From Streptococcus pseudopneumoniae (GTDB lineage: Bacteria > Bacillota > Bacilli > Lactobacillales > Streptococcaceae): DNA of 64,000 nucleotides. How positions within the stretch are numbered: position 1 is the stretch's first letter; every line of letters starts with the position of its first letter. The stretch covers positions 27,162 through 91,161 of the forward strand of contig NZ_JUUZ01000022.1 of NCBI RefSeq assembly GCF_001074155.1, written 5' to 3'. Below the pieces are notes generated by a model. It did no database searches. It worked only from the letters and a program-made list of their open reading frames with translations, and was not told the DNA's origin. Positions 1 through 8,977 of this stretch are shown here, piece by piece. Position numbers and translations under genes: made by a program.

Positions 1-444
1 AGCCCTTTGATGGCTAACGGCAATGCCTACAGCTACGCTGTTCGTGAAATTGTTCAATATGCTACTGACAAAAAGATCGATATGATCGTGGGGCCAGAAG
101 CGCGTGGATTTATCGTTGGATGTCCAGTTGCTTTTGAGTTGGGAATTGGTTTTGCACCTGTTCGTAAACCAGGGAAATTGCCACGCGAAGTGATTTCAGC
201 TGACTACGAAAAAGAATATGGTGTTGATACTTTGACCATGCACGCAGATGCTATCAAACCAGGTCAACGTGTTCTTATTGTAGATGACCTCTTGGCAACA
301 GGTGGTACTGTTAAGGCTACAATCGAAATGATTGAGAAATTAGGAGGTGTCGTAGCTGGTTGTGCCTTCTTGATTGAGCTTGATGAGCTAAAAGGTCGTG
401 AGGCAATCGGAGATTACGATTATAAAGTTTTGATGCATTATTAA
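1..444 (+). CDS. apt: Adenine phosphoribosyltransferase, 5' end cut off
   Basis: Purine salvage enzyme that makes AMP from adenine and PRPP in the cytoplasm. The reading frame is open from base 1, so the true start lies before the window; about 147 residues remain of an enzyme usually near 170. The visible part holds the segment [10 protein letters not shown] and the PRPP-binding loop [13 protein letters not shown] (about residues 93-105 of the fragment), both typical of type I phosphoribosyltransferases of the Apt kind. It ends in YKVLMHY and is followed at once by a hairpin terminator, so it is the last gene of its transcript. Nothing in the visible part looks damaged. The ATG at position 7 is an internal Met, not the start. 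Identification is close to certain. Confidence 0.95.
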   Translation, partial: SPLMANGNAYSYAVREIVQYATDKKIDMIVGPEARGFIVGCPVAFELGIGFAPVRKPGKLPREVISADYEKEYGVDTLTMHADAIKPGQRVLIVDDLLATGGTVKATIEMIEKLGGVVAGCAFLIELDELKGREAIGDYDYKVLMHY

Positions 445-446
445 TG

Positions 447-475
447 AAAAACAGTCCCTAGGGCTGTTTTCTCTT
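447..475 (+). terminator. Terminator after apt
   Basis: AAAACAG pairs with CTGTTTT around a short CCC/GGG core, and a T-rich tail follows. It lies just after the apt stop codon and separates apt from the metA promoter. Confidence 0.7.
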
Positions 476-517
476 AATGATGATATAAAAAAAGGCTATA
501 TCTAGTTAGAGAAAAAC

Positions 518-534
518 TATAATTGAAAACTATA
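518..534 (+). promoter_or_regulatory. MET-box-like operator over the metA -35
   Basis: TATAATTGAAAACTATA matches 14 of 17 positions of the streptococcal MET-box (TATAGTTTSAAACTATA) bound by the LysR-type methionine regulator MetR/MtaR. It covers the -35 hexamer of the metA promoter. A second AACTATA half-site overlaps its left side (515-521). The match is seen directly; that a MetR-type protein binds it is inferred. Confidence 0.65.
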
Positions 535-551
535 TCTTCTTACAGTATAAT
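523..551 (+). promoter_or_regulatory. metA promoter
   Basis: TTGAAA at 523-528, a 17-bp spacer and a perfect TATAAT at 546-551. The predicted transcript starts near 558 and has a leader of about 80 nt with a 7-bp inverted repeat, TGTCATC (564-570) and GATGACA (589-595), ahead of an AGGAGA ribosome binding site. Confidence 0.8.
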
Positions 552-638
552 AAAGGGAAGAAGTGTCATCTGCTGGATTTTTCCATTTGATGACAGTCAG
601 GTTACTTGAGTCCAGTATGATACAGTTAGGAGATTTCC

Positions 639-1583
639 ATGCCGATTCGAATTGATAAAAAATTACCAGCAGTTGAGATTTTACAAACAGAAAATATTTT
701 CGTCATGGATGATCAACGGGCGGCTCATCAGGATATCCGACCCTTGAAAATTCTTATTTTAAATCTGATGCCGCAAAAAATTGTAACAGAAACTCAGCTC
801 TTAAGACATTTGGCCAATACTCCTCTGCAATTAGATATTGATTTCTTATATATGGAAAGTCACCAATCAAAAACAACTCGCTCAGAGCATATGGAGACTT
901 TTTATAAGACCTTCTCGGAAGTCAAAGATGATTATTTCGATGGCTTGATTATCACAGGAGCTCCAGTTGAGCACCTTCCATTTGAGGATGTTGACTATTG
1001 GCAAGAGTTTACCCAAGTTATCGATTGGTCTAAGACTCATGTCTTTTCAACCCTGCATATTTGTTGGGGAGCACAGGCAGGTCTATACTATCGCTATGGC
1101 GTAGATAAATACCAGATGGACCAGAAGCTTTCTGGGATTTATCCTCAAGATGTTTTGAAAGAAGGTCATCTCCTATTGAGAGGATTTGATGATTTATATG
1201 TATCCCCTCATTCTCGCCATACAGAAGTCCACAAAGAAGATATCCTGAATAAAACAAATCTAGAGATTTTAGCATCAGGAAAAGAGGTAGGAATCTCTAT
1301 CCTTGCGAGTCGAGATTTGAGAGAAGTCTATAGCTTTGGGCATTTAGAGTATGATCGCGATACGCTTGCAAAGGAATATTTTAGAGATCTAGATGCTGGT
1401 TTAGATCCACATATACCAGAAAATTATTTCAAAAATGATGACATTCATGAACTCCCATGTATGCGTTGGAGTTCATCTGCAGCTCTCTTCTTTAGTAACT
1501 GGGTAAATTATGCAGTTTACCAAGAAACGCCGTTTGAGTGGAAGAGTGCGGAAGATGATGTGTCTCATTTTGGATATTTATAA
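639..1583 (+). CDS. metA: Homoserine O-acyltransferase (MetA)
   Basis: First committed step of methionine synthesis: acylation of homoserine, with acetyl- or succinyl-CoA depending on the lineage. The 314-residue length is normal for the class I glutamine-amidotransferase-like MetA family. Visible motifs are [10 protein letters not shown] near residue 37, the nucleophile region [11 protein letters not shown] with Cys near residue 142, and SPHSRHTEV with the catalytic His near residue 192. The start is set by AGGAGA a few bases upstream. The gene has its own promoter with a MET-box-like operator, which fits methionine control. A DnaD-like gene follows 8 bp later. The sequence does not show which acyl donor is used; many Firmicutes MetA proteins use acetyl-CoA. 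Confidence 0.93.
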   Translation: MPIRIDKKLPAVEILQTENIFVMDDQRAAHQDIRPLKILILNLMPQKIVTETQLLRHLANTPLQLDIDFLYMESHQSKTTRSEHMETFYKTFSEVKDDYFDGLIITGAPVEHLPFEDVDYWQEFTQVIDWSKTHVFSTLHICWGAQAGLYYRYGVDKYQMDQKLSGIYPQDVLKEGHLLLRGFDDLYVSPHSRHTEVHKEDILNKTNLEILASGKEVGISILASRDLREVYSFGHLEYDRDTLAKEYFRDLDAGLDPHIPENYFKNDDIHELPCMRWSSSAALFFSNWVNYAVYQETPFEWKSAEDDVSHFGYL

Positions 1584-1591
1584 GAGGAATT

Positions 1592-2266
1592 ATGACATAT
1601 TTAGATGCTTTCAAATCAGGAAACTTAGTGTTACCGAGTGACCTGCTCTTACATTACAATCAACTGTTTTCGTCAAGCGATGATTTCTTGGTTTGGCAAT
1701 TCTTTTACCTACAGAATACAACGGCTTTAGGTGAATTGTCTCCAAGTCAGATTGCTGAAAAAATCGGCAAAAATGTCACTGAAGTCAATCAGACTATTTC
1801 ACGATTGACTGAGAAAGGGTTGCTTCAATACCGAACCATTGAACTTAATGGCGAAATAGAAGTAATCTTCGATGCAACTCTTGCCTTGGAGCGCCTAGAC
1901 CAACTTTTTGAAAAACAAGCTCCCAACCAGGTGCAATCTGCTCCAAATGATTTAAAGAGCTTGGTAGATACTTTCCAACAGGAGCTAGGTCGTCTATTGA
2001 GCCCATTTGAAATTGAAGACTTGGAAAAGAGCTTGAAAGAAGACGGAACTAGTGCGGATTTGATAAAGGAAGCCTTACGAGAAGCTGTTTTGAATGGAAA
2101 ACCAAATTGGAAATATATCCAAGCTATCCTACGAAACTGGCGTCATGAAGGGATTAGGAGTGTAGCCCAGGTAGAAGCGAAACGTCAAGAGAGAGAGGCA
2201 ACAAACCCTCAAAATGTTCAGGTTTCATCTGATTTTAAAAATGCTATGGATCTTTGGAAAGAATAA
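1592..2266 (+). CDS. dnaD: DnaD-family replication protein
   Basis: DnaD-domain protein of 224 residues, of the primosome-loading kind that helps recruit the replicative helicase in Firmicutes. The N-terminal part (about residues 1-105) looks like a winged helix, with SPSQIAEKIGKNVTEVNQTISRLTEKGLL as the HTH core. The C-terminal part (about 120-205) carries the DnaB_2 domain signature, including the NWKYIQAILRNWRHEGI stretch. It lies 8 bp after metA and is probably co-transcribed with it, although the functions are unrelated. It ends before a bidirectional terminator. The symbol is by family; streptococci can carry more than one DnaD-domain protein, so orthology to B. subtilis DnaD is not proved. 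Confidence 0.85.
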   Translation: MTYLDAFKSGNLVLPSDLLLHYNQLFSSSDDFLVWQFFYLQNTTALGELSPSQIAEKIGKNVTEVNQTISRLTEKGLLQYRTIELNGEIEVIFDATLALERLDQLFEKQAPNQVQSAPNDLKSLVDTFQQELGRLLSPFEIEDLEKSLKEDGTSADLIKEALREAVLNGKPNWKYIQAILRNWRHEGIRSVAQVEAKRQEREATNPQNVQVSSDFKNAMDLWKE

Positions 2267-2277
2267 TATTTAGCAAT

Positions 2278-2307
2278 AAAAAAACTTGCCCATGGCAAGT
2301 TTTTTTG
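2278..2307. terminator. Bidirectional terminator between dnaD and amyA
   Basis: CTTGCC-CAT-GGCAAG stem flanked by an A run on the left and a T run on the right, so it can stop transcripts from both converging genes. Confidence 0.85.
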
Positions 2308-2312
2308 TGTTC

Positions 2313-3764
2313 TTAATAAGTAAGTCCCCAAACACTTACAGAACGTTCAGAAACTGGGAAATCACCATATCCTTCAGCATTAATAGTCACTTGGTCTGAA
2401 TGGTTGCCAAGTAAATCAACAAAAGTATAATCAGCCCATTCTGGACCTACAAACATGGTTTTGTAATTCTCTTGAGCGTTTGAGATAAGAATGGCAAGAG
2501 GCGATTGGTTGTCAGCTCTAGAACGAACCCAACCGATACAATTAGGATCATCAAAGTAGTCCGTCTGCTCTCCATAAGCCAAATCTTTTCGGATAGCTAG
2601 CAGATGGTCAAGAACTTCTTTAAAATCTTGCTGAGCATATTGACCAGAGATACCGTAGTAATCTCCGTAAAAGACACATGGAAGACCTTGTTCACGTAGG
2701 AGGATGAGAGCATAGGCTGCTGGTTTAAACCATTCTTCTACAGTAGATTCTAAAGCTTGTCCTCGTTGAGTATCATGGTTTTCGACAAAGGTTACAGCCT
2801 TATCTGGTTTGATTTGAACCAGACTATCATTAAAGATGGTACGCAAATCGTAGTCTGCACCAGCTTGGCTTGCTTCAAAGAGATTCATATGGAGTCGGAC
2901 ATCGACTAGGTCGAAGCGTTCTTCGATTTTGTCAAGGTATTCTAGGTTGGCATCCTTATCTGGATTCCAGAATTCTCCAAAGACATAAAAGTCTTGTCCA
3001 TATTTCTCTTTGATGTCACGAATGAAATTACGCATAAAGAAGGAGTCGATATGCTTGACTGCATCTAAACGAAAACCAGCTACGCCAGTCGTTTCCATGA
3101 ACCAATCAGCCCAATCGTAGATATTTTTTATGACTTCTGGATGCTTAAAATCTAAGTCCGCATACATGAGATAGTCATAGTTACCATTTTCGTTATCGAC
3201 TAATTCCTCGTGGGCCCACCCCTTATTATCTCCCTGGATAAGGTAAATACCAGACTTCCGTCTTTTGGCATCATAGTCAGTTCCAGTGAAATGGTACCAG
3301 TGCCAGTGGAAATCATTGTAGGTGTTTTGTCTTCCATCAAAAGTAAAGTTTGTCCAACCATTGATGGTAAAAGGTTCTCCTAGTTCGATTGTGCGGTCTT
3401 CTGGATCCACTTCGATAACTTGAAAGGATTCTAAATGATCGGCAGCTGCCTTGTGGTTCAAGACGATGTCGGCCATCGGTTGGATTCCATGAGATTTCAG
3501 TGTTTGAATAGCTTGAAAATAGTCTTCTTTAAAGCCGTACTTGGTACGGATAGTTCCTTTTTGGTCAAATTCACCGAGGTCAAAAAGGTCATAGACACCA
3601 TAACCGACATCTTTTTCGTTGGTAGCTTTAAAGGCAGGTGGCATCCAGACGTGGCTAATTCCTAGATTTGCAAGGTGCTCAGCATCATCGGTAAGTCGCG
3701 TCCAGTGTTGTCCATCGTGGGGAAGGTACCACTCAAAATACTGCATTAGGGTTTGATTTTTCAT
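2313..3764 (-). CDS. amyA: Cytoplasmic alpha-amylase, GH13
   Basis: Intracellular alpha-amylase that hydrolyses alpha-1,4 bonds of imported maltodextrins. It has 483 residues and no signal peptide, as in the B. licheniformis-like cytoplasmic branch (MalS/AmyA). GH13 motifs are in order: ADIVLNHKA (region I), GFRLDAVKHID with the nucleophile Asp (region II), FGEFWN with the acid/base Glu (region III) and FVENHDTQRGQ (region IV). The start codon is preceded by GAGGA. It is transcribed away from rlmI. A perfect 16-bp palindrome overlaps its -35 and matches the MalR operator, so repression in the absence of maltose is likely. Its likely partner is the GH13 gene at 42949, which carries a related operator. 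All catalytic residues are present. Confidence 0.93.
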   Translation of the reverse strand: MKNQTLMQYFEWYLPHDGQHWTRLTDDAEHLANLGISHVWMPPAFKATNEKDVGYGVYDLFDLGEFDQKGTIRTKYGFKEDYFQAIQTLKSHGIQPMADIVLNHKAAADHLESFQVIEVDPEDRTIELGEPFTINGWTNFTFDGRQNTYNDFHWHWYHFTGTDYDAKRRKSGIYLIQGDNKGWAHEELVDNENGNYDYLMYADLDFKHPEVIKNIYDWADWFMETTGVAGFRLDAVKHIDSFFMRNFIRDIKEKYGQDFYVFGEFWNPDKDANLEYLDKIEERFDLVDVRLHMNLFEASQAGADYDLRTIFNDSLVQIKPDKAVTFVENHDTQRGQALESTVEEWFKPAAYALILLREQGLPCVFYGDYYGISGQYAQQDFKEVLDHLLAIRKDLAYGEQTDYFDDPNCIGWVRSRADNQSPLAILISNAQENYKTMFVGPEWADYTFVDLLGNHSDQVTINAEGYGDFPVSERSVSVWGLTY

Positions 3765-3796
3765 AGATAGTCCTCATACTTAACAATTTGAGAATC

Positions 3797-3825
3797 ATTT
3801 TACCACAAAGCAAGCAAATGCGCAA
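3797..3825 (-). promoter_or_regulatory. amyA promoter
   Basis: Read on the minus strand: TTGCGC (3820-3825), a 17-bp spacer and TAAAAT (3797-3802). The -35 lies inside the MalR-type operator. Confidence 0.7.
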
Positions 3826-3835
3826 ACGTTTGCGC
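3820..3835. promoter_or_regulatory. MalR-type operator of amyA
   Basis: GCGCAAACGTTTGCGC is a perfect 16-bp palindrome. It differs by one base from the pneumococcal MalR site CGCAAACGTTTGCGT. Its position over the -35 of amyA fits direct repression. A cre role for CcpA is also possible because the core resembles the LacI/GalR family consensus. Confidence 0.75.
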
Positions 3836-3838
3836 TAC

Positions 3839-3872
3839 AAAAATAGACCTCAGGATGTGAATGTCTATTTTT
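3839..3872. repeat. 10-bp inverted repeat in the amyA-rlmI intergenic region
   Basis: AAAAATAGAC (3839-3848) and GTCTATTTTT (3863-3872) form a perfect stem with a 14-nt loop, just upstream of the amyA operator. It could be a weak terminator on either strand. I see no gene between 3840 and 4000. Confidence 0.4.
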
Positions 3873-3988
3873 ACGGTAATAGAATGAAATTTCGCAACAC
3901 AAATGACCCTTCTCATTTAGAAATCATCAAGCAGAAACGAAAAGCTTGGATAGTTCCTATGACATCAATGGAGAAATCACTTTCTATT

Positions 3989-4017
3989 TTGTGAATTTTC
4001 AACAAATTTGATATAAT
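3989..4017 (+). promoter_or_regulatory. rlmI promoter, implying a leaderless mRNA
   Basis: TTGTGA (3989-3994), a 17-bp spacer, and an extended -10, TG-A-TATAAT (TATAAT 4012-4017). The start codon is at 4025, only 7 bases after the -10, so transcription should begin at or within a base of the ATG. No Shine-Dalgarno sequence is present. Confidence 0.75.
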
Positions 4018-4024
4018 TGTATCT

Positions 4025-5188
4025 ATGAATAAAGTATTCGTCAGTCGGCGTGTCGAAAAAAAGCTCCGCAAAGGTCAGGTTCTTTTGGAAGAAGTTGATT
4101 TTCCAGACTTATCTGAAACTGATCAGGAAGTTGAACTTTTCAGCCAAAGCAATGAGTTTATAGGAAAGGCTTATTTATCTCGTCAAAATAAGGGAATTGG
4201 TTGGTTTGTAACCAACCAGAACATTCCTTTTAAACAAACCTTCTTTGAAAGTTTGTTTAAGCAAGCCAAACAAAAACGCTCTTCCTACTATCAAAATGAG
4301 TTGACAACTGCCTTTCGTTTGTTTAATCAAGAAGGTGATGGTTTTGGTGGAATGACGCTGGATCTCTATGGAGATTATGTTGTTTTCTCTTGGTACAACT
4401 CCTATATCTATGGAATTCGCCAAGAGATTATTGCAGCCTTCTCTCAGGTATTCCCGGAAGTCTTAGGTGCCTATGAAAAGATTCGCTTTAAAGGTCTAGA
4501 CTATGAGTCTGCCCATATCTATGGTCAAGAAGCAGCTGAATATTTCACTGTTCTCGAGAATGGAGTCTTGTACCAAGTCTTTATGAATGACGGCCTTATG
4601 ACAGGAATTTTCTTGGATCAGCATGAAGTTCGTGGGAGTTTGGTTGATGGTCTGGCTATGGGAAAATCCTTACTCAATATGTTTTCCTACACAGCGGCCT
4701 TCTCAGTCGCTGCAGCTATGGGAGGAGCTAGTGAAACAACCTCTGTAGACCTAGCCAAACGTTCAAGAGAACTATCAGAAGCTCATTTTCATGCCAATGG
4801 TTTGAGTCTAGACAATCATCGACTGCTTGTCATGGATGTCTTTGAATATTTTAAATATGCTAAAAGAAAAGGTTTAAGCTATGACGTGATTGTTCTGGAT
4901 CCGCCTAGCTTTGCCCGAAATAAAAAACAAACATTCTCTGTAGCTAAGGATTATCATAAGTTGATTTCCCAAAGCCTAGAGATTTTAAACCCAGGTGGAA
5001 TCATTATTGCTAGTACCAATGCGGCTAATGTTTCCCGTCAAAAATTCACAGAACAAATCGACAAAGGATTTGCAGGTAGAAAGTATCAGGTCCTTCATAA
5101 ATATGGACTTCCAGCAGACTTTGTCTACAATGAAAAAGATGAAAGTAGTAATTACCTCAAAGTGATTACCATGAAGGTTAGTAAATGA
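4025..5188 (+). CDS. rlmI: 23S rRNA (cytosine) methyltransferase, RlmI-like
   Basis: Class I SAM-dependent rRNA methyltransferase of 387 residues. By family it is expected to make m5C in 23S rRNA (position 1962 in E. coli numbering). The N-terminal 70 residues look like a PUA RNA-binding domain. The central and C-terminal Rossmann part contains [20 protein letters not shown] (SAM-binding motif I, about residues 219-238) and [14 protein letters not shown] (motif IV, about residues 291-304). The start is fixed by the conserved N terminus [14 protein letters not shown] and by the promoter, although there is no ribosome binding site. Its stop codon overlaps the aroD start by 4 bases, so it appears to head the aro transcript. 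The exact target base is not proved by sequence. Confidence 0.85.
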   Translation: MNKVFVSRRVEKKLRKGQVLLEEVDFPDLSETDQEVELFSQSNEFIGKAYLSRQNKGIGWFVTNQNIPFKQTFFESLFKQAKQKRSSYYQNELTTAFRLFNQEGDGFGGMTLDLYGDYVVFSWYNSYIYGIRQEIIAAFSQVFPEVLGAYEKIRFKGLDYESAHIYGQEAAEYFTVLENGVLYQVFMNDGLMTGIFLDQHEVRGSLVDGLAMGKSLLNMFSYTAAFSVAAAMGGASETTSVDLAKRSRELSEAHFHANGLSLDNHRLLVMDVFEYFKYAKRKGLSYDVIVLDPPSFARNKKQTFSVAKDYHKLISQSLEILNPGGIIIASTNAANVSRQKFTEQIDKGFAGRKYQVLHKYGLPADFVYNEKDESSNYLKVITMKVSK

Positions 5189-5862
5189 AATTAATTGTTT
5201 CTGTCATGCCAAGAAGTATAGAAGAGGCTCAGGCTATTGATGTTATGCGGTATCATGATGCAGATATCATTGAGTGGAGAGCAGACTTCTTACCCAAGGA
5301 AGCTATCTTGCAGGTAGCGCCAGCTATTTTTGAAAAATTTGCAGGTCGTGAGCTTGTTTTCACTTTACGTACTCGTTCTGAGGGTGGTCAAATTGAGCTC
5401 TCTTCAGAAGAGTATGTTCAAATTATCAAGGAAGTGGCACAGCTTTATCAACCAGATTATATTGATTTTGAGTATTTTAGCTACAAGGATGTTTTTGATC
5501 AGATGTTGGACTTTCCAAATCTCGTCTTAAGCTACCATAACTTCCAAGAGACACCTGAAAATCTAATGGAAATCTTGTCTGAGTTAACAAGTTTAAATCC
5601 TAAAGTTGTAAAAATAGCTGTTATGGCTAATACAGAACAGGATGTGTTGGATTTGATGAACTTTACACGTGGCTTTAAAACACTGAATCCTGAACAAGAA
5701 TATGTAACGATTTCTATGGGAAAAGTGGGTAAGGTCTCTCGTATTACTTCAGATGTGACTGGTTCTAGTTGGTCTTTTGCAAGTCTAGATGAAGCTAGTG
5801 CTCCAGGACAAATTTCACTATCTAGCATGAAAAAAATTAGGGAGCTTCTAAATGAAGATTGA
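5185..5862 (+). CDS. aroD: 3-dehydroquinate dehydratase, type I
   Basis: Third step of the shikimate pathway: 3-dehydroquinate to 3-dehydroshikimate. It is the class I (Schiff-base) enzyme, 225 residues, a TIM barrel. Visible active-site elements are EWRADF near residue 31, [10 protein letters not shown] near residue 58, SYHNF with the catalytic His, and [10 protein letters not shown] with the Schiff-base Lys near residue 150. The gene overlaps rlmI by 4 bp (ATGA) and aroE by 11 bp, so translation is coupled on both sides. It is the first of a contiguous aroD-aroE-aroB-aroC set. No oddities. Confidence 0.95.
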   Translation: MKLIVSVMPRSIEEAQAIDVMRYHDADIIEWRADFLPKEAILQVAPAIFEKFAGRELVFTLRTRSEGGQIELSSEEYVQIIKEVAQLYQPDYIDFEYFSYKDVFDQMLDFPNLVLSYHNFQETPENLMEILSELTSLNPKVVKIAVMANTEQDVLDLMNFTRGFKTLNPEQEYVTISMGKVGKVSRITSDVTGSSWSFASLDEASAPGQISLSSMKKIRELLNED

Positions 5863-6706
5863 TGGCTACACACGTTTAGCAGCTGTAGTCGCAAATCCTA
5901 TCAAACACTCCATTTCTCCCTTTATTCACAATAGCGCTTTTGAAGCAACCAATACCAATGGTGTTTATCTTGCTTGGGAAGTAGATGCGGCTGAACTAGC
6001 AGAAACAGTTGCTAATATTCGTCGCTACCAGATGTATGGAATCAATCTTTCCATGCCTTACAAGGAACAAGTGCTTCCTTATCTGGACCAGTTGAGCGCA
6101 GAGGCTTGTTTAATTGGTGCAGTTAATACAGTTGTGAATCGAGAAGGAACATTAATTGGATATAACACAGATGGCAAGGGATTCTTTAAGAGCTTGCCTT
6201 CTTTTAAAATATCAAGGAAAAGACTGGTTTTGTTAGGAGCAGGCGGTGCAGCCAAGGCAATTTTGGCACAGGCAATCTTGGATGGAGTGAGTCAGATTTC
6301 TGTCTTTGTTCGTTCGTCATCCATAGAAAAAACAAGACCTTACTTGGAAAAATTACAGAAAGCGACTGGATTTAGAGTAGATTTATTTGCCTTAGAGGAT
6401 GTTCAGGAACTTCAAAACAGCATCAGTCAAGCCGACCTCTTAGTAAATGCTACGAGTGTGGGCATGGATGGATCCTCTCAGCCGATCCCGACCAGCATCG
6501 TTTTACCAGATAAGCTCTTGGTAGCAGATGTGATTTATCAACCCTTTGAAACACCGTTTTTAAAATGGGCAAGAAACCAGGGAAATCAATCTATCAATGG
6601 CCTTGGCATGCTGCTTTACCAAGCTGCTGAAGCTTTTGAGTTATGGACAGGCAAGGAAATGCCAACCGATCAAATCTGGGAATTATTAACACAAAAGTAC
6701 CAATAA
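5852..6706 (+). CDS. aroE: Shikimate dehydrogenase
   Basis: NADPH-dependent reduction of 3-dehydroshikimate to shikimate. It has 284 residues, the usual length. Motifs are [10 protein letters not shown] near residue 18, [13 protein letters not shown] with the catalytic Lys near residue 70, the NTDGKGF segment, the glycine-rich dinucleotide loop [12 protein letters not shown] near residue 127, and the C-terminal [20 protein letters not shown]. It overlaps the aroD 3' end by 11 bp and is followed 18 bp later by aroB with an AAAGGAGA ribosome binding site. A complete, ordinary enzyme. Confidence 0.95.
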   Translation: MKIDGYTRLAAVVANPIKHSISPFIHNSAFEATNTNGVYLAWEVDAAELAETVANIRRYQMYGINLSMPYKEQVLPYLDQLSAEACLIGAVNTVVNREGTLIGYNTDGKGFFKSLPSFKISRKRLVLLGAGGAAKAILAQAILDGVSQISVFVRSSSIEKTRPYLEKLQKATGFRVDLFALEDVQELQNSISQADLLVNATSVGMDGSSQPIPTSIVLPDKLLVADVIYQPFETPFLKWARNQGNQSINGLGMLLYQAAEAFELWTGKEMPTDQIWELLTQKYQ

Positions 6707-6724
6707 AGAAAAAGGAGACCTGCT

Positions 6725-7792
6725 ATGAAAATTAGAATAGACCTTCCACATCATCCTTACGATATTCAGATTGAAAAAGGATGCTTGTCTCAAGCAGGAA
6801 AATGGTTGCGCGAACTTTGGCAACCACAAAAAATTGTTATCATAACGGATAACCGTGTGGCTTCTCTCTATGCAGAAAAAGTAAAATTGAGCTTAGAGGA
6901 TGCTGGTTTTCAAGTGGCAGTTTTTGACTTTCTAGAGGGTGAAGAGCGAAAAAATCTAACTACGGTTCAAAAGGCTTATGAATTTCTAGTTAAGCAAGAC
7001 TTGACTCGCAGTGACGGAATCGTAGCTTTAGGTGGTGGTGTAGTTGGTGATTTGGCTGGCTTTGTAGCCTCAACCTATATGCGAGGTATTCACTTTGTTC
7101 AAATTCCGACTAGCTTGACAGCTCAAGTTGACTCTTCAATCGGGGGTAAGACAGGAGTGAATACTCCTTTTGCCAAGAATATGGTGGGAACTTTTGCCCA
7201 GCCAGATGGTGTTTTGATTGACCCAAACGTTCTTGAAACCTTAGGGAAGAGAGAGTTGATTGAAGGAATGGGTGAAGTCATCAAGTATGGCCTCATCGAA
7301 GATCCAGAACTCTGGGACTTATTATCTGAAATGGATGGTTCTGTAGAGAGTATTTTGGAGCATTCAGAAAGTTTGATTGAGCATTCTTGCCAGGTCAAGC
7401 GAAAGATGGTAGTTGAGGATGAATTGGACAATGGCATTCGTCTGTATCTCAACTTTGGTCATACAATCGGCCATGCTATTGAAGCAACTGCTGGTTACGG
7501 AAAAGTCATGCACGGTGAGGCAGTAGCTATGGGAATGGTTCAGGTCTCTAAGGTAGCAGAAGAAAAAGGCCTCATGCCAGTGGGAATAACTCAGTCCATC
7601 CGAGAGATGTGTCAGAAGTTTGGCCTTCCTGTTGATTATGAAAACTGGGATGTTGACAAGCTCTATCAGGCTTTGACTCATGATAAAAAAGCGCGTGGCA
7701 ATACCATGAAGTTAGTCTTGGTACCAGAACTTGGTTCAGCGACCATTCACCCAGTTTCTCTCGAAGAAATGAAAGATTACTTAGTAAAATAA
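6725..7792 (+). CDS. aroB: 3-dehydroquinate synthase
   Basis: Converts DAHP to 3-dehydroquinate, using NAD and a divalent metal. It has 355 residues. Visible motifs: [20 protein letters not shown] (about residues 102-121), the [19 protein letters not shown] active-site stretch, EVIKYGLI with a metal-ligand Glu, and the metal-binding [10 protein letters not shown] and [10 protein letters not shown] histidines. Spacing of 9 bp to aroC and close spacing to aroE place it firmly in the operon. The DAHP synthase that feeds this enzyme is not in the window. Confidence 0.96.
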   Translation: MKIRIDLPHHPYDIQIEKGCLSQAGKWLRELWQPQKIVIITDNRVASLYAEKVKLSLEDAGFQVAVFDFLEGEERKNLTTVQKAYEFLVKQDLTRSDGIVALGGGVVGDLAGFVASTYMRGIHFVQIPTSLTAQVDSSIGGKTGVNTPFAKNMVGTFAQPDGVLIDPNVLETLGKRELIEGMGEVIKYGLIEDPELWDLLSEMDGSVESILEHSESLIEHSCQVKRKMVVEDELDNGIRLYLNFGHTIGHAIEATAGYGKVMHGEAVAMGMVQVSKVAEEKGLMPVGITQSIREMCQKFGLPVDYENWDVDKLYQALTHDKKARGNTMKLVLVPELGSATIHPVSLEEMKDYLVK

Positions 7793-7801
7793 GGAGAATG
7801 T

Positions 7802-8968
7802 ATGAGATATTTAACAGCAGGAGAATCACATGGTCCTCGTCTGACAGCAATTATTGAAGGAATTCCAGCAGGACTGCCTTTGACTGCAGAAGATATCAAT
7901 GAGGATCTCAAACGTCGCCAAGGCGGTTACGGTCGTGGTGGACGCATGAAAATCGAGAGTGATCAGGTTGTCTTCACTTCTGGAGTTCGTCATGGTAATA
8001 CGACAGGTGCTCCTATTACCATGGATGTCATTAACAAAGACCACCAAAAATGGCTGGATATCATGTCTGCCGAGGATATTGAAGACAAACTCAAAAGTAA
8101 ACGAAAAATCACTCATCCTCGCCCAGGTCACGCAGATTTAGTTGGCGGGATTAAATACCGTTTTGATGATTTGCGAAATTCTTTGGAACGTTCATCTGCC
8201 CGTGAAACAACTATGCGGGTTGCAGTTGGAGCAGTAGCCAAGCGGCTTTTAGCTGAGCTTGAAATCGAAATTGCTAACCATGTTGTTATCTTCGGTGGTA
8301 AGGAAATCAATGTTCCAGAAAACTTAACAGTCTCAGAGATTAAGAACCTGGCTGCCCAGTCTGAAGTTTCTATTGTCAACCAAGAACGTGAGCAGGAGAT
8401 TAAGGACTATATTGACCAGATTAAGCGAGATGGGGATACCATCGGAGGTGTTGTGGAAACAGTTGTCGGAGGTGTTCCGGTTGGTCTTGGTTCTTATGTC
8501 CAATGGGATCGTAAACTAGATGCAAGGCTAGCTCATGCTGTTGTTTCTATCAATGCCTTTAAGGGTGTGGAGTTTGGTCTTGGTTTTAAAGCAGGCCATC
8601 TTAAGGGTAGCCAAGTCATGGATGAAATCCTCTGGTCATCAGAAGATGGGTATACCCGTCGGACCAATAATCTCGGTGGTTTCGAAGGTGGTATGACCAA
8701 TGGTCAGCCCATTGTCGTTCGAGGTGTTATGAAACCCATTCCAACCCTATATAAACCATTGATGAGTGTCGATATTGAAACTCATGAGCCTTATAAAGCA
8801 ACAGTAGAGAGAAGTGATCCTACTGCTCTTCCAGCAGCAGGTGTCGTTATGGAGGCAGTCGTAGCAACGGTTTTGGCTCAAGAAATCCTTGAGAAATTCT
8901 CCTCTGATAATCTGGAAGAATTAAAAGAAGCTGTTGCAAAACATCGGGAGTATACAAAGAATTATTAA
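7802..8968 (+). CDS. aroC: Chorismate synthase
   Basis: Last common step of the shikimate pathway: 5-enolpyruvylshikimate 3-phosphate to chorismate, dependent on reduced FMN. It has 388 residues. Family signatures visible are [11 protein letters not shown] at residues 7-17, [17 protein letters not shown] near residue 39, the [12 protein letters not shown] stretch near residue 135 and the C-terminal [19 protein letters not shown]. An AAGGAG ribosome binding site precedes the ATG. Its product feeds tyrA and pheA in the same cluster and also PabB at 32559 for folate. Confidence 0.96.
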   Translation: MRYLTAGESHGPRLTAIIEGIPAGLPLTAEDINEDLKRRQGGYGRGGRMKIESDQVVFTSGVRHGNTTGAPITMDVINKDHQKWLDIMSAEDIEDKLKSKRKITHPRPGHADLVGGIKYRFDDLRNSLERSSARETTMRVAVGAVAKRLLAELEIEIANHVVIFGGKEINVPENLTVSEIKNLAAQSEVSIVNQEREQEIKDYIDQIKRDGDTIGGVVETVVGGVPVGLGSYVQWDRKLDARLAHAVVSINAFKGVEFGLGFKAGHLKGSQVMDEILWSSEDGYTRRTNNLGGFEGGMTNGQPIVVRGVMKPIPTLYKPLMSVDIETHEPYKATVERSDPTALPAAGVVMEAVVATVLAQEILEKFSSDNLEELKEAVAKHREYTKNY

Positions 8969-8977
8969 GGAGTTCTT

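Noticed and set aside
444..638. SAM riboswitch or T-box in the metA leader
   Set aside because: The leader is too short and lacks the kink-turn, T-box and specifier elements; a MET-box is present instead.
3788..3994. 68-codon open frame on the plus strand between amyA and rlmI
   Set aside because: It begins with TTG inside the amyA promoter, crosses the MalR operator, has no ribosome binding site and resembles no known family.
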